Below, one piece after another: positions 1 to 8,462 of a stretch of 64,000 nt of DNA. Position numbers and translations under genes: made by a program. The number at the start of each line of letters is the position of its first letter. Within the stretch, counting starts at the first letter, position 1. The DNA is from Opitutales bacterium UBA2995. Lineage in GTDB: Bacteria > Verrucomicrobiota > Verrucomicrobiia > Opitutales > UBA2995. The stretch covers positions 232,462 to 296,461 of the forward strand of contig DDZZ01000038.1 of assembly GCA_002346535.1 (NCBI GenBank). Reading direction: 5' to 3'. The notes under the pieces were generated by a model, which worked only from the letters and a program-made list of their open reading frames with translations, made no database searches and was not told where the DNA came from.

Positions 1-563
1 TGATCACTTAGCTCGAGAACTATTTTTTGAACCTCGGCCACATTGATGGGATCGACACCGCTAAAGGGCTCATCCATGAGTAAAAACTTCGGTTCAGTGA
101 CCAGGGCCCTGGAAATTTCAAGTCGCCGACGCTCTCCACCACTCAAGGTATAAGCCTTTTGCCGCGCGATTTTTGTCAGGCTAAGCTCAGCAAGGTGTTT
201 TTCGACCTTTTCCTTTCGCGCCAAGCGAGGTATCGGAAGCGTTTCAACAATCGCGCGGATGTTGTCGATCACCGTTAAATTACGAAAAACAGAAGGTTCT
301 TGAGGCAGGTATCCGATGCCCATTCGGGATCGCCGGTGCATGGAATAACCTGTCACATCAATTTCACCAACCCGCACGACCCCGGCTGAAGCGGGAATCA
401 AACCAACTATCATATAAAAGGTGGTTGTCTTTCCTGCACCATTGGGACCCAACAAGCCTACAACTTCACCTGCTGATATATTAATGTTTACTTTGTTAAC
501 GACCTTTTTTCCGGAAAAACTCTTTTCCAGTTCAAAAGTGGAAACAGATAAGGGAGTCACCAT
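1..563 (-). CDS. lptB: LPS export ABC transporter ATP-binding protein LptB (3' end outside window)
   Basis: ATPase that powers extraction of lipopolysaccharide from the inner membrane through LptFG and the Lpt bridge. About 187 codons are visible; the family is about 240 residues, so the C-terminus lies beyond the left edge. Visible in order are Walker A (GPNGAGKTT), the ABC signature (LSGGERRRLEI) and Walker B (LLMDEPFSGVDP). The sequence after the signature and the FSGVDP variant are typical of LptB. The start ATG lies one base after the stop of the lptA-like gene, so the two are probably co-translated. The lptC-lptA-lptB order is the usual one. LptF and LptG are not in the window. Confidence 0.93.
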   Translation of the reverse strand, partial: MVTPLSVSTFELEKSFSGKKVVNKVNINISAGEVVGLLGPNGAGKTTTFYMIVGLIPASAGVVRVGEIDVTGYSMHRRSRMGIGYLPQEPSVFRNLTVIDNIRAIVETLPIPRLARKEKVEKHLAELSLTKIARQKAYTLSGGERRRLEISRALVTEPKFLLMDEPFSGVDPINVAEVQKIVLELSD

Positions 564-564
564 G

Positions 565-1182
565 TTATTGGGGATTAAAAGAATTTTCAGCCGTGTCTTC
601 GGATTCTTCATCGTTCTCCTGCACTTCGGTCTCGGAATTGTTCGATTCGGGATCAGGTGCATCGGAATCAAACCCAAAATCTGGCACTGCACCCAAGGTG
701 ACCGCAACCCGTTGCTCTCCGCCTCTCACTTGAGCTCGCCGTTGCCCATAAAACCATTCGACCTCTTCGCCTGAGATCGTCCTGTTCAGCTCTGTTAATA
801 AAGGATTTTCCGTAAGCAATACTCTCTTTTGTTCAGGGAAAAATTCCGCCCGACCGCTTTGTGCGCTCCGCCCTTTCTGATTAATTTCGACATTCCCGAT
901 CGCGATGATGCTAATTATATTTCCCATTTGGCCAATTGTAGCATCAGTATCGCCTTCTTTTGCCATCGTAATTCTCAATTCATCGCTCTTCAGGTTCAAA
1001 TTGGTTCCCGTAACAGTTACATTGCCTTCGAGATAAAACTCCGTGATCTCATCACCGCTAATCATTTCCAGGTAATCGCCATTCAGCTCTGTATCCATTT
1101 CCTCCATACCGGTTGCGTCCTGTCCGAAAGCGGAATGGACAATTGAGAATATCGTGATTAGGAAAATTACGAACCTGTTCAT
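565..1182 (-). CDS. lptA: LptA/OstA-like periplasmic LPS transport protein
   Basis: 205-residue secreted protein. A signal peptide covers about residues 1-20 (ends at AFG-QDA). It is followed by a beta-rich OstA/LptA-type region with successive DEL/AEF strand segments (residues about 35-165) and an acidic, Ser/Asn/Glu-rich tail (about 170-205). LptA forms the periplasmic bridge that carries LPS to the outer membrane. Identity rests on this fold pattern and on position directly before lptB and after an LptC-like gene, which overlaps it by four bases. The acidic tail is not a standard part of E. coli LptA. Confidence 0.75.
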   Translation of the reverse strand: MNRFVIFLITIFSIVHSAFGQDATGMEEMDTELNGDYLEMISGDEITEFYLEGNVTVTGTNLNLKSDELRITMAKEGDTDATIGQMGNIISIIAIGNVEINQKGRSAQSGRAEFFPEQKRVLLTENPLLTELNRTISGEEVEWFYGQRRAQVRGGEQRVAVTLGAVPDFGFDSDAPDPESNNSETEVQENDEESEDTAENSFNPQ

Positions 1183-1640
1183 TTTAGGAAAGGTGGGATT
1201 TCGTAATCGATTAACACTTTGACGTTCGAAGTCACCTTGATCGTTTTGTTCTCCTGGAAATAATCCCAGGAATCTCCCTCAACCACATAATAGCCACCGT
1301 TCACAAAAACGCCGCCATCCCCCGAAACCATGCGATCGTCCGATTTATAGATGGCGTTGCTGCCGAGAATATGCATTTCCCGAGTCGGGCTCTCGGATTC
1401 CTGAAACACCTCCAAATCCAGGTCTGACATCTTGACAGAACCGTCCTCAAGGTAAGTGGCGGATTGACCCCTCAGGAACCACAATTTGAACCCCTCGTCG
1501 CTGAACATGGTTAGCCGAACACCCTCAACCGGCGAGTCCGGCAGTATTTGGGAGTTTACGAACAAACCCTGAGGAAACAGGAACAAAGCGGGGAAAAAAG
1601 ATGCTTTGAAATAAACTAAAATTCGGCGACGGATGGTCAT
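1179..1640 (-). CDS. LptC-like protein with N-terminal signal/anchor
   Basis: 153 residues with a basic start and a hydrophobic segment at about residues 9-30, which could be a signal peptide or a membrane anchor. A beta-rich domain follows (strand repeats such as the one containing GVRLTMFSDEGFKLW, then GDGGVFVNGGYYVVEGDSWDY). LptC is the bitopic partner that passes LPS from LptB2FG to LptA. Its start overlaps the kdsC stop by one base and its end overlaps the lptA-like start by four, so all three are translationally coupled. Sequence similarity to classical LptC is weak; the call leans on context. Confidence 0.6.
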   Translation of the reverse strand: MTIRRRILVYFKASFFPALFLFPQGLFVNSQILPDSPVEGVRLTMFSDEGFKLWFLRGQSATYLEDGSVKMSDLDLEVFQESESPTREMHILGSNAIYKSDDRMVSGDGGVFVNGGYYVVEGDSWDYFQENKTIKVTSNVKVLIDYEIPPFLK

Positions 1641-2182
1641 TAGGTTGTAGACAAAGATAGTACACTCTCGTTCCGGCTTTCAAGGATTCTGTCGCAAACC
1701 TCGCGCACAGCTCCTTTCCCTCCGGGGTTCCCGGTTATCCAATCTGCAGCTTTTTTTGTCGCCGGCATTGCATTGGGAACGGCAATACCCATCCCGGCGA
1801 ATTCGATAGCCGGAATATCGATTACATCGTCTCCAACGTAACACACTTGATCAGCAGAAAAACCCAAATCGGCAGACAACTCTTTGAGCACGCTTCCTTT
1901 GTCTTTGCGGCTCTGAACAACGTGGTCGAATTGCAGCTCCTCTGCGCGAGATTTTGTGGCCGGAGACAGTCGTCCGGAGATAATAGCCAATTCAATCCCA
2001 AGCTTTTTCAGACAGACCAGACCCAGGCCGTCTAATACAGAAAATCGTTTTAACTCCATCCGATCTGCGCCCATGAATATGGTTCCATCCGTGAGCACTC
2101 CATCCACATCCAATGCCAGCAGTTTTATTTTTTGCCAATCCTCCATAGAAACTGACTTAAATTTGGAAGAGGCGCTCGTCAT
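1640..2182 (-). CDS. kdsC: 3-deoxy-D-manno-octulosonate 8-phosphate phosphatase (KdsC type)
   Basis: HAD-superfamily phosphatase, 180 residues, the usual length for KdsC. It removes phosphate from KDO-8-phosphate in the synthesis of the LPS inner core sugar KDO. The HAD motifs are clear: DVDGVLTDG with the nucleophile Asp25 and Asp27, then IISGR, then a Lys-containing region, and YVGDDVIDIP. It has no cap insertion, as in the C0 KdsC group. It starts at an ATG sharing one base with the stop of the E1 gene and is followed directly by lptC-lptA-lptB. An alternative start, MEDWQ, lies about 12 codons in. Confidence 0.9.
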   Translation of the reverse strand: MTSASSKFKSVSMEDWQKIKLLALDVDGVLTDGTIFMGADRMELKRFSVLDGLGLVCLKKLGIELAIISGRLSPATKSRAEELQFDHVVQSRKDKGSVLKELSADLGFSADQVCYVGDDVIDIPAIEFAGMGIAVPNAMPATKKAADWITGNPGGKGAVREVCDRILESRNESVLSLSTT

Positions 2183-4242
2183 TAACTAAGGTGCTCCAAC
2201 CAGTTGATGATGTCCTGGACGATCGACTCTTTAGTGGGCAGGTACTGCTTTTCTAAAGGACCGGCAAATGGCACCGGAACATTTTGTGATCCGATGCGCA
2301 AAGGGGGGGCCTCCATGTAGAAAAAAAGTTCTTCCACAATTTGACTGACAACTTCCGCTCCGAATCCTGTGTTTCTGCGAGCTTCGTGAACCATGATTAA
2401 CCGTCCGGTTTTGCGCACCGACTCTCGGATTGGATCCAGATCGACAGGTTTTAGACTTCGAAGATCAATGAGTTCAATCGAGTACTCGTACTCATCCTCA
2501 AGGTAAGCGCAGACCTTTTCACAAACAGTGACTAAATGGCCGTAGGAGACCAAAGTTGCAACCAGACCTTCCCGGACCAGTCTTGATTGCCAAACACGGT
2601 TGTGATCGTTGTTTATCACGATGTCCCCGCGAAGGCCGCGATAAAGTGCTTTGTGTTCGAAGAGCAACACGGGATCGTCAGAATCGTATGCTGCGAGCAT
2701 GCAGTCGAACGCGTCTTGTACCGTGCTCGGATACAGTACTTTTAATCCCGGAAAATGAATATAAAGGGCTTCGATTTCCTGGGAGTGAAAAGATCCGAAT
2801 GTCAGGCCTCCGCCTCCGGGGAAACGCAAAACCATTGGGATTTTAGCGCCACAACGGAAGTAGAACGTGCCAGCATTCAAGCATATCTGACTTGTGGCAT
2901 CTGTAGCGAAGTCGGCGAACTGAAATTCAATGACCGGCCGATGCCCGTTAAAGGCCAAGCCAATACCATAACCAACAGTCGCTGATTCAGCTAGTGGAGT
3001 ATTGATTACTTTTTCTCTTCCGAATTTGTCATACAACTCGTCGGTCACTTTAAATGCCCCACCGTAGGTGGCTATATCCTGGCCCATTACGATTGCTTTA
3101 TCCGATTCTTCGAGAATCAATTTATGCGCATGGTTGAGAGCTTGGGCAAAGGTAAGGTTTTTAACTTCTAGCCCTTCCTGCTTGCATTGGAATCCATGAA
3201 AGGCATTGGAAAATTGATCAGCTTCCAGGTCCTGCTCTGAAATTGGAGGTTGAGCCAAAGAAACTTTTATACACTCCTCCAAATAAGCATTAATTGTACA
3301 CTCCGCGTCGAGGACAGCATCTTCTCCGAGTTTTTCAATCAAACTGGCTCGAAGAATTTGGTTGGCGTCACGCTTTTTCCATCCCTCAATGATGCCATCT
3401 GTCAAGTAGTGGCATGTGTCGTAAGCGGCATGTCCTCGAAGCCTCAAAGTTTTCACCTCCACAACTGCCGGTTTTCCAGACTCACGGACTTCCGAGAAAA
3501 CGCGGTTTACTTCGGAGACAATACTTTGCGTTTCCGATATATCCAAGGAGGTTGCCGCCATTCCGTAAGCATCCGCCCGGCTAGCGAGTGATTCGATCGT
3601 ATACTGCTCGGAGATCGGGGTGGAATAGGCATATTCGTTGTTCTCGATAAAGAAAACTACAGGGATTTCCAAAACTGCGGCAAAATTCATGGTTTCATGA
3701 ACGTCGCCCGTACTGGATGCACCGTCTCCAATAAAACAAACGCCAATGGCCTTTTCCCCATTGCGACGCTGTGAATCGACACCACCCATCACACTGGACA
3801 AAAGCGGTCCCAAATGGCTGATGATAGGTAAACTCCTGTTCAAAGGATCTCCATGATGGACGTTGCCTTCCCTACCCAGCGTGGGGCTCCCTGCGTTTGC
3901 CATGTATTGGCAAAGGTGATCGCAAAGGTGATCGCTCCAAATTAAGTGGCCCGCAAGATTGCGGTGAGAAAAACAAACCACATCGATCTCTCGGTCCAAC
4001 AGTAAACCGATCGGGGCCGCCAAGCCTTCATTGCCCTGACCTCCGGCTAGAGTTCCGTAAACGAGTCCCTGTCGGAAGAGATCTCGTAAGCGGTCATCCG
4101 TCCGACGTGACAAGTACATCCAATTATAAATTTGAGGCAGGGCCGACTCCACATTTTGCAAATTATTATTTGATACGCTGCGAGCGTTAAGGATTTCGGG
4201 AGTATCCGGATAAGGAATATTGGGTCGATAATTCGGATGCAT
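2182..4242 (-). CDS. Fused alpha-beta E1 subunit of a 2-oxoacid (branched-chain type) dehydrogenase
   Basis: 686-residue thiamine-diphosphate enzyme that decarboxylates a 2-oxo acid and passes the acyl group to an E2 lipoyl protein. Residues about 35-330 match E1-alpha, with the ThDP motif from GDG (172-174) to NN (201-202). Residues about 365-686 match E1-beta. The two chains are encoded separately in many bacteria but are fused here. No E2 or E3 gene lies in the window, so the exact substrate (branched-chain oxo acids, or pyruvate/acetoin-like) cannot be fixed. The stop shares one base with the kdsC start, so LPS genes downstream may depend on its transcription. Confidence 0.88.
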   Translation of the reverse strand: MHPNYRPNIPYPDTPEILNARSVSNNNLQNVESALPQIYNWMYLSRRTDDRLRDLFRQGLVYGTLAGGQGNEGLAAPIGLLLDREIDVVCFSHRNLAGHLIWSDHLCDHLCQYMANAGSPTLGREGNVHHGDPLNRSLPIISHLGPLLSSVMGGVDSQRRNGEKAIGVCFIGDGASSTGDVHETMNFAAVLEIPVVFFIENNEYAYSTPISEQYTIESLASRADAYGMAATSLDISETQSIVSEVNRVFSEVRESGKPAVVEVKTLRLRGHAAYDTCHYLTDGIIEGWKKRDANQILRASLIEKLGEDAVLDAECTINAYLEECIKVSLAQPPISEQDLEADQFSNAFHGFQCKQEGLEVKNLTFAQALNHAHKLILEESDKAIVMGQDIATYGGAFKVTDELYDKFGREKVINTPLAESATVGYGIGLAFNGHRPVIEFQFADFATDATSQICLNAGTFYFRCGAKIPMVLRFPGGGGLTFGSFHSQEIEALYIHFPGLKVLYPSTVQDAFDCMLAAYDSDDPVLLFEHKALYRGLRGDIVINNDHNRVWQSRLVREGLVATLVSYGHLVTVCEKVCAYLEDEYEYSIELIDLRSLKPVDLDPIRESVRKTGRLIMVHEARRNTGFGAEVVSQIVEELFFYMEAPPLRIGSQNVPVPFAGPLEKQYLPTKESIVQDIINWLEHLS

Positions 4243-4294
4243 ACCTTAGCAAGTCATGTAACCCTGAGAATTGATTCCTCTAGTTGCAAAACAT

Positions 4295-4954
4295 TTAGTC
4301 GACCAAGCTTAAAACCACATCGATCCATTTGGAAATACCCTTTTCAACATCGGAGATACGCTGGCCGAGCATATAGGCAGGTGTAGAAACAATTTTGAGG
4401 TCTTTATCCACAACGAATTCTTCCACATGGCAACTGATATGGTTGGCACCGACGGATTCCAAAGCAGATGCCATTCCTTCATCCGTTCCAATGGTCAGTT
4501 GAACTCCCTTATCGCCAAAAATTTTGGCAGCAATAGCTGGTGAGATACAGGCAAATCCAATCGGTTTACCAGCACCATGAAATCGTTCAAGGAATTCAGC
4601 CGTGCTTTCATCCACGCTACATCCTGCGCCATCCACGGCAAATGTGCTTAAATTTTTTGCCGCACCGAACCCGCCAGGCAAAACAACGGCATCCAGCTCA
4701 TCCAGATTCAATTCGGAAACCGACTTGACCGGTCCACGAGCGATACGGGCGGACTCCACTTGGACATTCCGGGATTCGCCATCTGCAACGTCGCCTGTCT
4801 GGTGATTGACCACATGCATCTGGGCAATATCCGGGGCGGCAACAGTCACCTCGGCATTGGCCCTGTCCAACGCAAGAAGCGTCAAGACGGATTCGTGAAT
4901 TTCCGCCCCATCGTTTACTCCGCAGCCAGAAAGAATAACAGCAACACGTTTCAT
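4295..4954 (-). CDS. elbB: ElbB-type DJ-1/PfpI family glyoxalase
   Basis: 219 residues, the family length. The N-terminus (RVAVILSGCGVNDGAEIHE) and the nucleophile elbow GFACISPA with Cys136 match ElbB, a DJ-1/PfpI superfamily protein with glyoxalase activity that was earlier linked to isoprenoid synthesis. It is cytoplasmic with no signal peptide. It lies 52 bases upstream of the E1 gene on the same strand, so it may be the first gene of that run. It is divergent from the sugar kinase at 5095. The physiological substrate is uncertain in the family as a whole. Confidence 0.9.
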   Translation of the reverse strand: MKRVAVILSGCGVNDGAEIHESVLTLLALDRANAEVTVAAPDIAQMHVVNHQTGDVADGESRNVQVESARIARGPVKSVSELNLDELDAVVLPGGFGAAKNLSTFAVDGAGCSVDESTAEFLERFHGAGKPIGFACISPAIAAKIFGDKGVQLTIGTDEGMASALESVGANHISCHVEEFVVDKDLKIVSTPAYMLGQRISDVEKGISKWIDVVLSLVD

Positions 4955-5094
4955 AAGGCGGAATCTAGGCAGGTCATTTCCAAATGTGAAGCCGAGTTTT
5001 CAGCTAAATGTACAAAAAACTTCGAACCCTTTTCGCTGGCAAAGTAGACGGTCACCCATTAGGTTAGCAACACATCAATCCGACTCTATTAATT

Positions 5095-6060
5095 ATGACA
5101 CCTCCCATTCTGGTATTTGGCAGCTATATGCATGATTTGAGTTTCAGCATGCGGGATTTTCCCAAACCCGGCCAAACCATCATCGGCGATTTTAAAAGCG
5201 GGCCTGGAGGAAAGGGATCCAACCAAGCCGTAGCGGCCGCTCGAACTTCCGTTCATACAGCCTTTGTAGGGGCAACCGGAGAAGATGCCTTTGCGGACCT
5301 CGCAAAAAACTTTCACCAAGAAGAGGGCGTTCACTCAAAATGGGCCCGGCGCGAGGACCTGGCAACCGGAACCGCAGCCATCTTTGTCAATGACAAGGGC
5401 GAAAACGAAATCGTGGTTGCCTTGGGAGCGAACAACTCATTGTCCTCCAATGACATACCCGAAGAATTTTTGTCAGCTGCAGATATTATGGTCACCCAGT
5501 TGGAGTGCAATTTGGATGCAACGGAACAGGCATTGAAGAAAGGAAAGGCCCATGGAATAACAACCCTTTTAAATCCGGCACCAATGCGCGATGATTTTCA
5601 GGCCAGTATTTTGGAATGGGTCGATATTCTTGTGCCGAACGAAACAGAATTCGTACATATGGTCCAACTGCGGGTTCCGGAATCTCATGCATCGTTTTCA
5701 GAGGAGTCTATCCCTGCCCTGGAAGAAACTGACTTACATGATTTGTGCAGGCAGTTTGGTGTCCCGACATTTATCATTACCTTAGGTAGCCAGGGGTGCT
5801 TTGTATCCACACAAGATCGCTATTTCACGGTACCTGCTATTACCGATATCAACGTTCTGGATACAACCGGAGCAGGAGATGCTTTCGTGGGAGGATTTGC
5901 ATCGGGTTTAATTCAATTTGGAGGAGATCTCGAAAAAGCCGCGCAATACGGAAATCTGGTAGCCGGCTTGTCAGTGACCCGTTTTGGAACCGCCCCATCC
6001 ATGCCAAAAGAATCGGAAATTCAGTCGGAAATGAGCCGACGCGATCTGCTATTAAAATAA
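5095..6060 (+). CDS. PfkB-family sugar kinase, ribokinase/deoxyribokinase-like
   Basis: 321 residues. The PfkB signatures are both present: the N-terminal GPGGKGSNQAVAAAR sugar-binding region and the C-terminal DTTGAGDAFVGGFA motif, whose last Asp is the catalytic base. NPAP and VPNETE blocks are typical of ribokinase. The gene ends nine bases from the convergent end of the deoC-ALDH operon. A deoxyribose- or ribose-phosphorylating role would feed DeoC, but that link is inferred from position only. ATG follows an AT-rich leader without a strong ribosome binding site. Confidence 0.85.
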   Translation: MTPPILVFGSYMHDLSFSMRDFPKPGQTIIGDFKSGPGGKGSNQAVAAARTSVHTAFVGATGEDAFADLAKNFHQEEGVHSKWARREDLATGTAAIFVNDKGENEIVVALGANNSLSSNDIPEEFLSAADIMVTQLECNLDATEQALKKGKAHGITTLLNPAPMRDDFQASILEWVDILVPNETEFVHMVQLRVPESHASFSEESIPALEETDLHDLCRQFGVPTFIITLGSQGCFVSTQDRYFTVPAITDINVLDTTGAGDAFVGGFASGLIQFGGDLEKAAQYGNLVAGLSVTRFGTAPSMPKESEIQSEMSRRDLLLK

Positions 6061-6069
6061 AAATGGGAG

Positions 6070-6939
6070 CTAAGCCCCGATAGGATGCCAGGTTGTCTTA
6101 AATTCTAGGAAATTTCGAATGGCATACAACGACTTATGCTTTTCATCAAACCACGCCTGATCCGTCTGCCTAGAATGTATGCAAATTCGCTTAACGCTTT
6201 CGGATGCCAAGGTCTCAGCTATCTTTTGCTCATCTTTATCCAAACAAAGATTCAACCCACGCAAGTGCTCATGGGAAGCGAAGGTTTCCAGAACCTCGTG
6301 TCTGAATCCGGTCAAGATATTCACGACTCCTCCCGGAAGATCGGAAGTCGCGAGCATTTCACCCAAAAGTATCGCAGGATACGCGTTGGTCGAAGAGGCC
6401 AGCGCGACGACGGAGTTTCCGGAACAGATCACCGGAATAACCAGGCCGATCAAAGAGAGCAATGAAGGTTGATCTGCAGCAATTACGCCAACTACACCAA
6501 TAGGCTCAGTAACCGAAAAATTGAGAAATGAACCGGAGACCGGATTGGTGTTTCCTAGAACTTGTTCATACTTGTCCGTCCATCCTGCATAATAAATAAC
6601 ACAATCGACAGTAGTGGCGACCTCCTTTCGTGCTGACGCGATAGATAAATTTCCGGTTAATGCAATCGCCTGAGCGAGCTCCTCAGATCGGGCTTCCATC
6701 ATTTCGCCAAGCCTGTATAGGATTTGACCACGGTTGTAAGGAGTTCGGCTTGCCCAATTGGTTCCTACTTTGGCAGCCACCACCACCGCATTGCGAGTAT
6801 CCTTGCGGGTACATTGCGGAATGTTGCAAATGAAAGAACCCTTCTTGCCATTCAGAGGGTAGACACGGCGGCTTTCAGAACGGATAAATTTTCCGCCGAC
6901 GTATGCTTTGGGGGTTTTGGTGATGGGTAATCGCGCCAT
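6070..6939 (-). CDS. Vestigial ALDH-fold protein, equivalent to the C-terminal half of ALDH16
   Basis: 289 residues with the NAD-binding half of an aldehyde dehydrogenase fold (about 10-215) and only a short remainder. The catalytic machinery is missing: the Asn of the PWN motif aligns with Asp156, the Lys of VVIKPAE aligns with Leu180, and the whole catalytic-Cys region is absent. ALDH16 proteins have a normal N-terminal ALDH domain and a degenerate second domain. This gene plus the upstream 499-residue ALDH add up to about the ALDH16 length. Both genes are in the same frame, separated by one TGA and four sense codons. Likely a non-catalytic partner subunit rather than an independent enzyme. 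Confidence 0.8.
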   Translation of the reverse strand: MARLPITKTPKAYVGGKFIRSESRRVYPLNGKKGSFICNIPQCTRKDTRNAVVVAAKVGTNWASRTPYNRGQILYRLGEMMEARSEELAQAIALTGNLSIASARKEVATTVDCVIYYAGWTDKYEQVLGNTNPVSGSFLNFSVTEPIGVVGVIAADQPSLLSLIGLVIPVICSGNSVVALASSTNAYPAILLGEMLATSDLPGGVVNILTGFRHEVLETFASHEHLRGLNLCLDKDEQKIAETLASESVKRICIHSRQTDQAWFDEKHKSLYAIRNFLEFKTTWHPIGA

Positions 6940-6951
6940 GGTATAATTCTC

Positions 6952-8451
6952 TCAGCTAACTTTCAGATAATCGCAAATTCCTTGTTTGCCCCCTTCACGG
7001 CCAAAGCCACTCTCCTTGTATCCACCAAATGGGGACGAGGGATCGAACTTATTGTAAGTATTGGCCCATACAACTCCGGCTTTAAGCGCAGCGCTCATCT
7101 TTAGAATTTTGGAACCTTTGTCGGTCCAGACTCCGGCAGATAAACCATAGGCAGTATTGTTTGCTTTTTCGATGGCCTCACTGATGGTGCGGAATGTCAA
7201 AATACTCAGAACGGGTCCGAAAATTTCCTCTTGGGCAATGCGGTGGCTTTGGGTTACCCCCTCAAAAATCGACGGGCGGTAGTACCATCCTCTCCTCGGC
7301 AATGAACAGGAACTTTGAAATAATGCAGCACCTTCATGAACTCCGGCTTCAACCAGTCGTTCAATCTTTTGAAGCTGTTCCCTGGAATTGATAGCACCGA
7401 TGTCGGTGTTTTTGTCTAGGGGATCGCCGACCCTGAGCGAAGCAATACGGTGTTTGAGCTTGCGGACGAAGACCTTGGCGATGGATTCCTGAATAAGCAA
7501 GCGACTCCCGGCGCAACAAACATGTCCCTGGTTAAAGAAGATTCCATTGATGACACCCTCAACAGCCTGATCAATGGGTGCGTCATCAAAAACGACATTC
7601 GCCGCCTTGCCCCCGAGTTCGAGGGTCAATCCCTTACCGCTTCCTGCCGTTGCGCGTAGAATGGCCTTTCCGACTTCGGTCGATCCCGTAAAAGCGATCT
7701 TGTTAGCACCGGAATGGTTTACAATCAGCTGGCCGGTATTACCGGCGCCGGAAACAATGTTCACAACACCGGAAGGCAGGTCAGCCTCCTGCAAAATTTC
7801 GGCAAATTTGAGTGCGGTGATAGAGGTCGTCTCCGCAGGTTTTATAACCACTGTATTTCCGGTAGCCAAAGCCGGAGCAATTTTCCAAGCGAGCATGAGC
7901 AAAGGGAAATTCCAGGGTATGATCTGACCGACAGGCCCATAGGGTTTAAAGTTGGCTCCCGGAAGGGCGTATTCCAATTTATCAGCCCAGCCAGCATAGT
8001 AGAAAAAATGGGCCGCCGCCATGGGCAGATCAAAGTCGCGTGATTCTTTGATCGGTTTTCCGCCATCCATGCTTTCGGCCACAGCAAACTCTCGCGACCG
8101 GTCTTGCAATAATCGGCCGATCCTGTAGAGATATTTCCCGCGGTCATTTCCCGACATTTTTGACCAATATTTTCGATAGCCTGAATCAGCCGCTTGAAAC
8201 GCGGCATCGATGTCGGCTTTGCCGGCCATGGGAATGCTGGCTAGAGCCTTTTCAGTCCCTGGATTAATGGAATCAAAATATTTTCGGCTTCGAGGAGCAG
8301 CAAACTGTCCGTCGATGAAAAGAGCATAGCTTTCCTTGAGCTTTGGATCGGCCAGTTCCGGTGCGGGATCAAATTCCCACAAATCGCCGAACAATAATTC
8401 CACCGTATTGCGTCGGGTCGAACTCGGTTTAGCTTTTGATTTTGCAAGCAT
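6952..8451 (-). CDS. NAD(P)-dependent aldehyde dehydrogenase, equivalent to the catalytic half of ALDH16
   Basis: 499 residues, a full catalytic ALDH. Key residues are all present: Asn181 in PWNF, Lys204 in VVIKPAE, FTGSTEVG for NAD, Glu278 in LELGGK, and the nucleophile Cys312 in QGHVCCAGSR. A short extra N-terminus of about 40 residues precedes the core. It lies 11 bases after deoC, so it probably oxidises the acetaldehyde released by the aldolase, although glyceraldehyde or other aldehydes are possible. The reading frame continues into the vestigial ALDH gene after a single TGA, which suggests a split ALDH16. Confidence 0.9.
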   Translation of the reverse strand: MLAKSKAKPSSTRRNTVELLFGDLWEFDPAPELADPKLKESYALFIDGQFAAPRSRKYFDSINPGTEKALASIPMAGKADIDAAFQAADSGYRKYWSKMSGNDRGKYLYRIGRLLQDRSREFAVAESMDGGKPIKESRDFDLPMAAAHFFYYAGWADKLEYALPGANFKPYGPVGQIIPWNFPLLMLAWKIAPALATGNTVVIKPAETTSITALKFAEILQEADLPSGVVNIVSGAGNTGQLIVNHSGANKIAFTGSTEVGKAILRATAGSGKGLTLELGGKAANVVFDDAPIDQAVEGVINGIFFNQGHVCCAGSRLLIQESIAKVFVRKLKHRIASLRVGDPLDKNTDIGAINSREQLQKIERLVEAGVHEGAALFQSSCSLPRRGWYYRPSIFEGVTQSHRIAQEEIFGPVLSILTFRTISEAIEKANNTAYGLSAGVWTDKGSKILKMSAALKAGVVWANTYNKFDPSSPFGGYKESGFGREGGKQGICDYLKVS

Positions 8452-8462
8452 GGATAAGAAAA

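Noticed and set aside
6952..6954. TGA as selenocysteine
   Set aside because: No SECIS-like stem-loop follows that I can draw, and the codon is not at a catalytic position.
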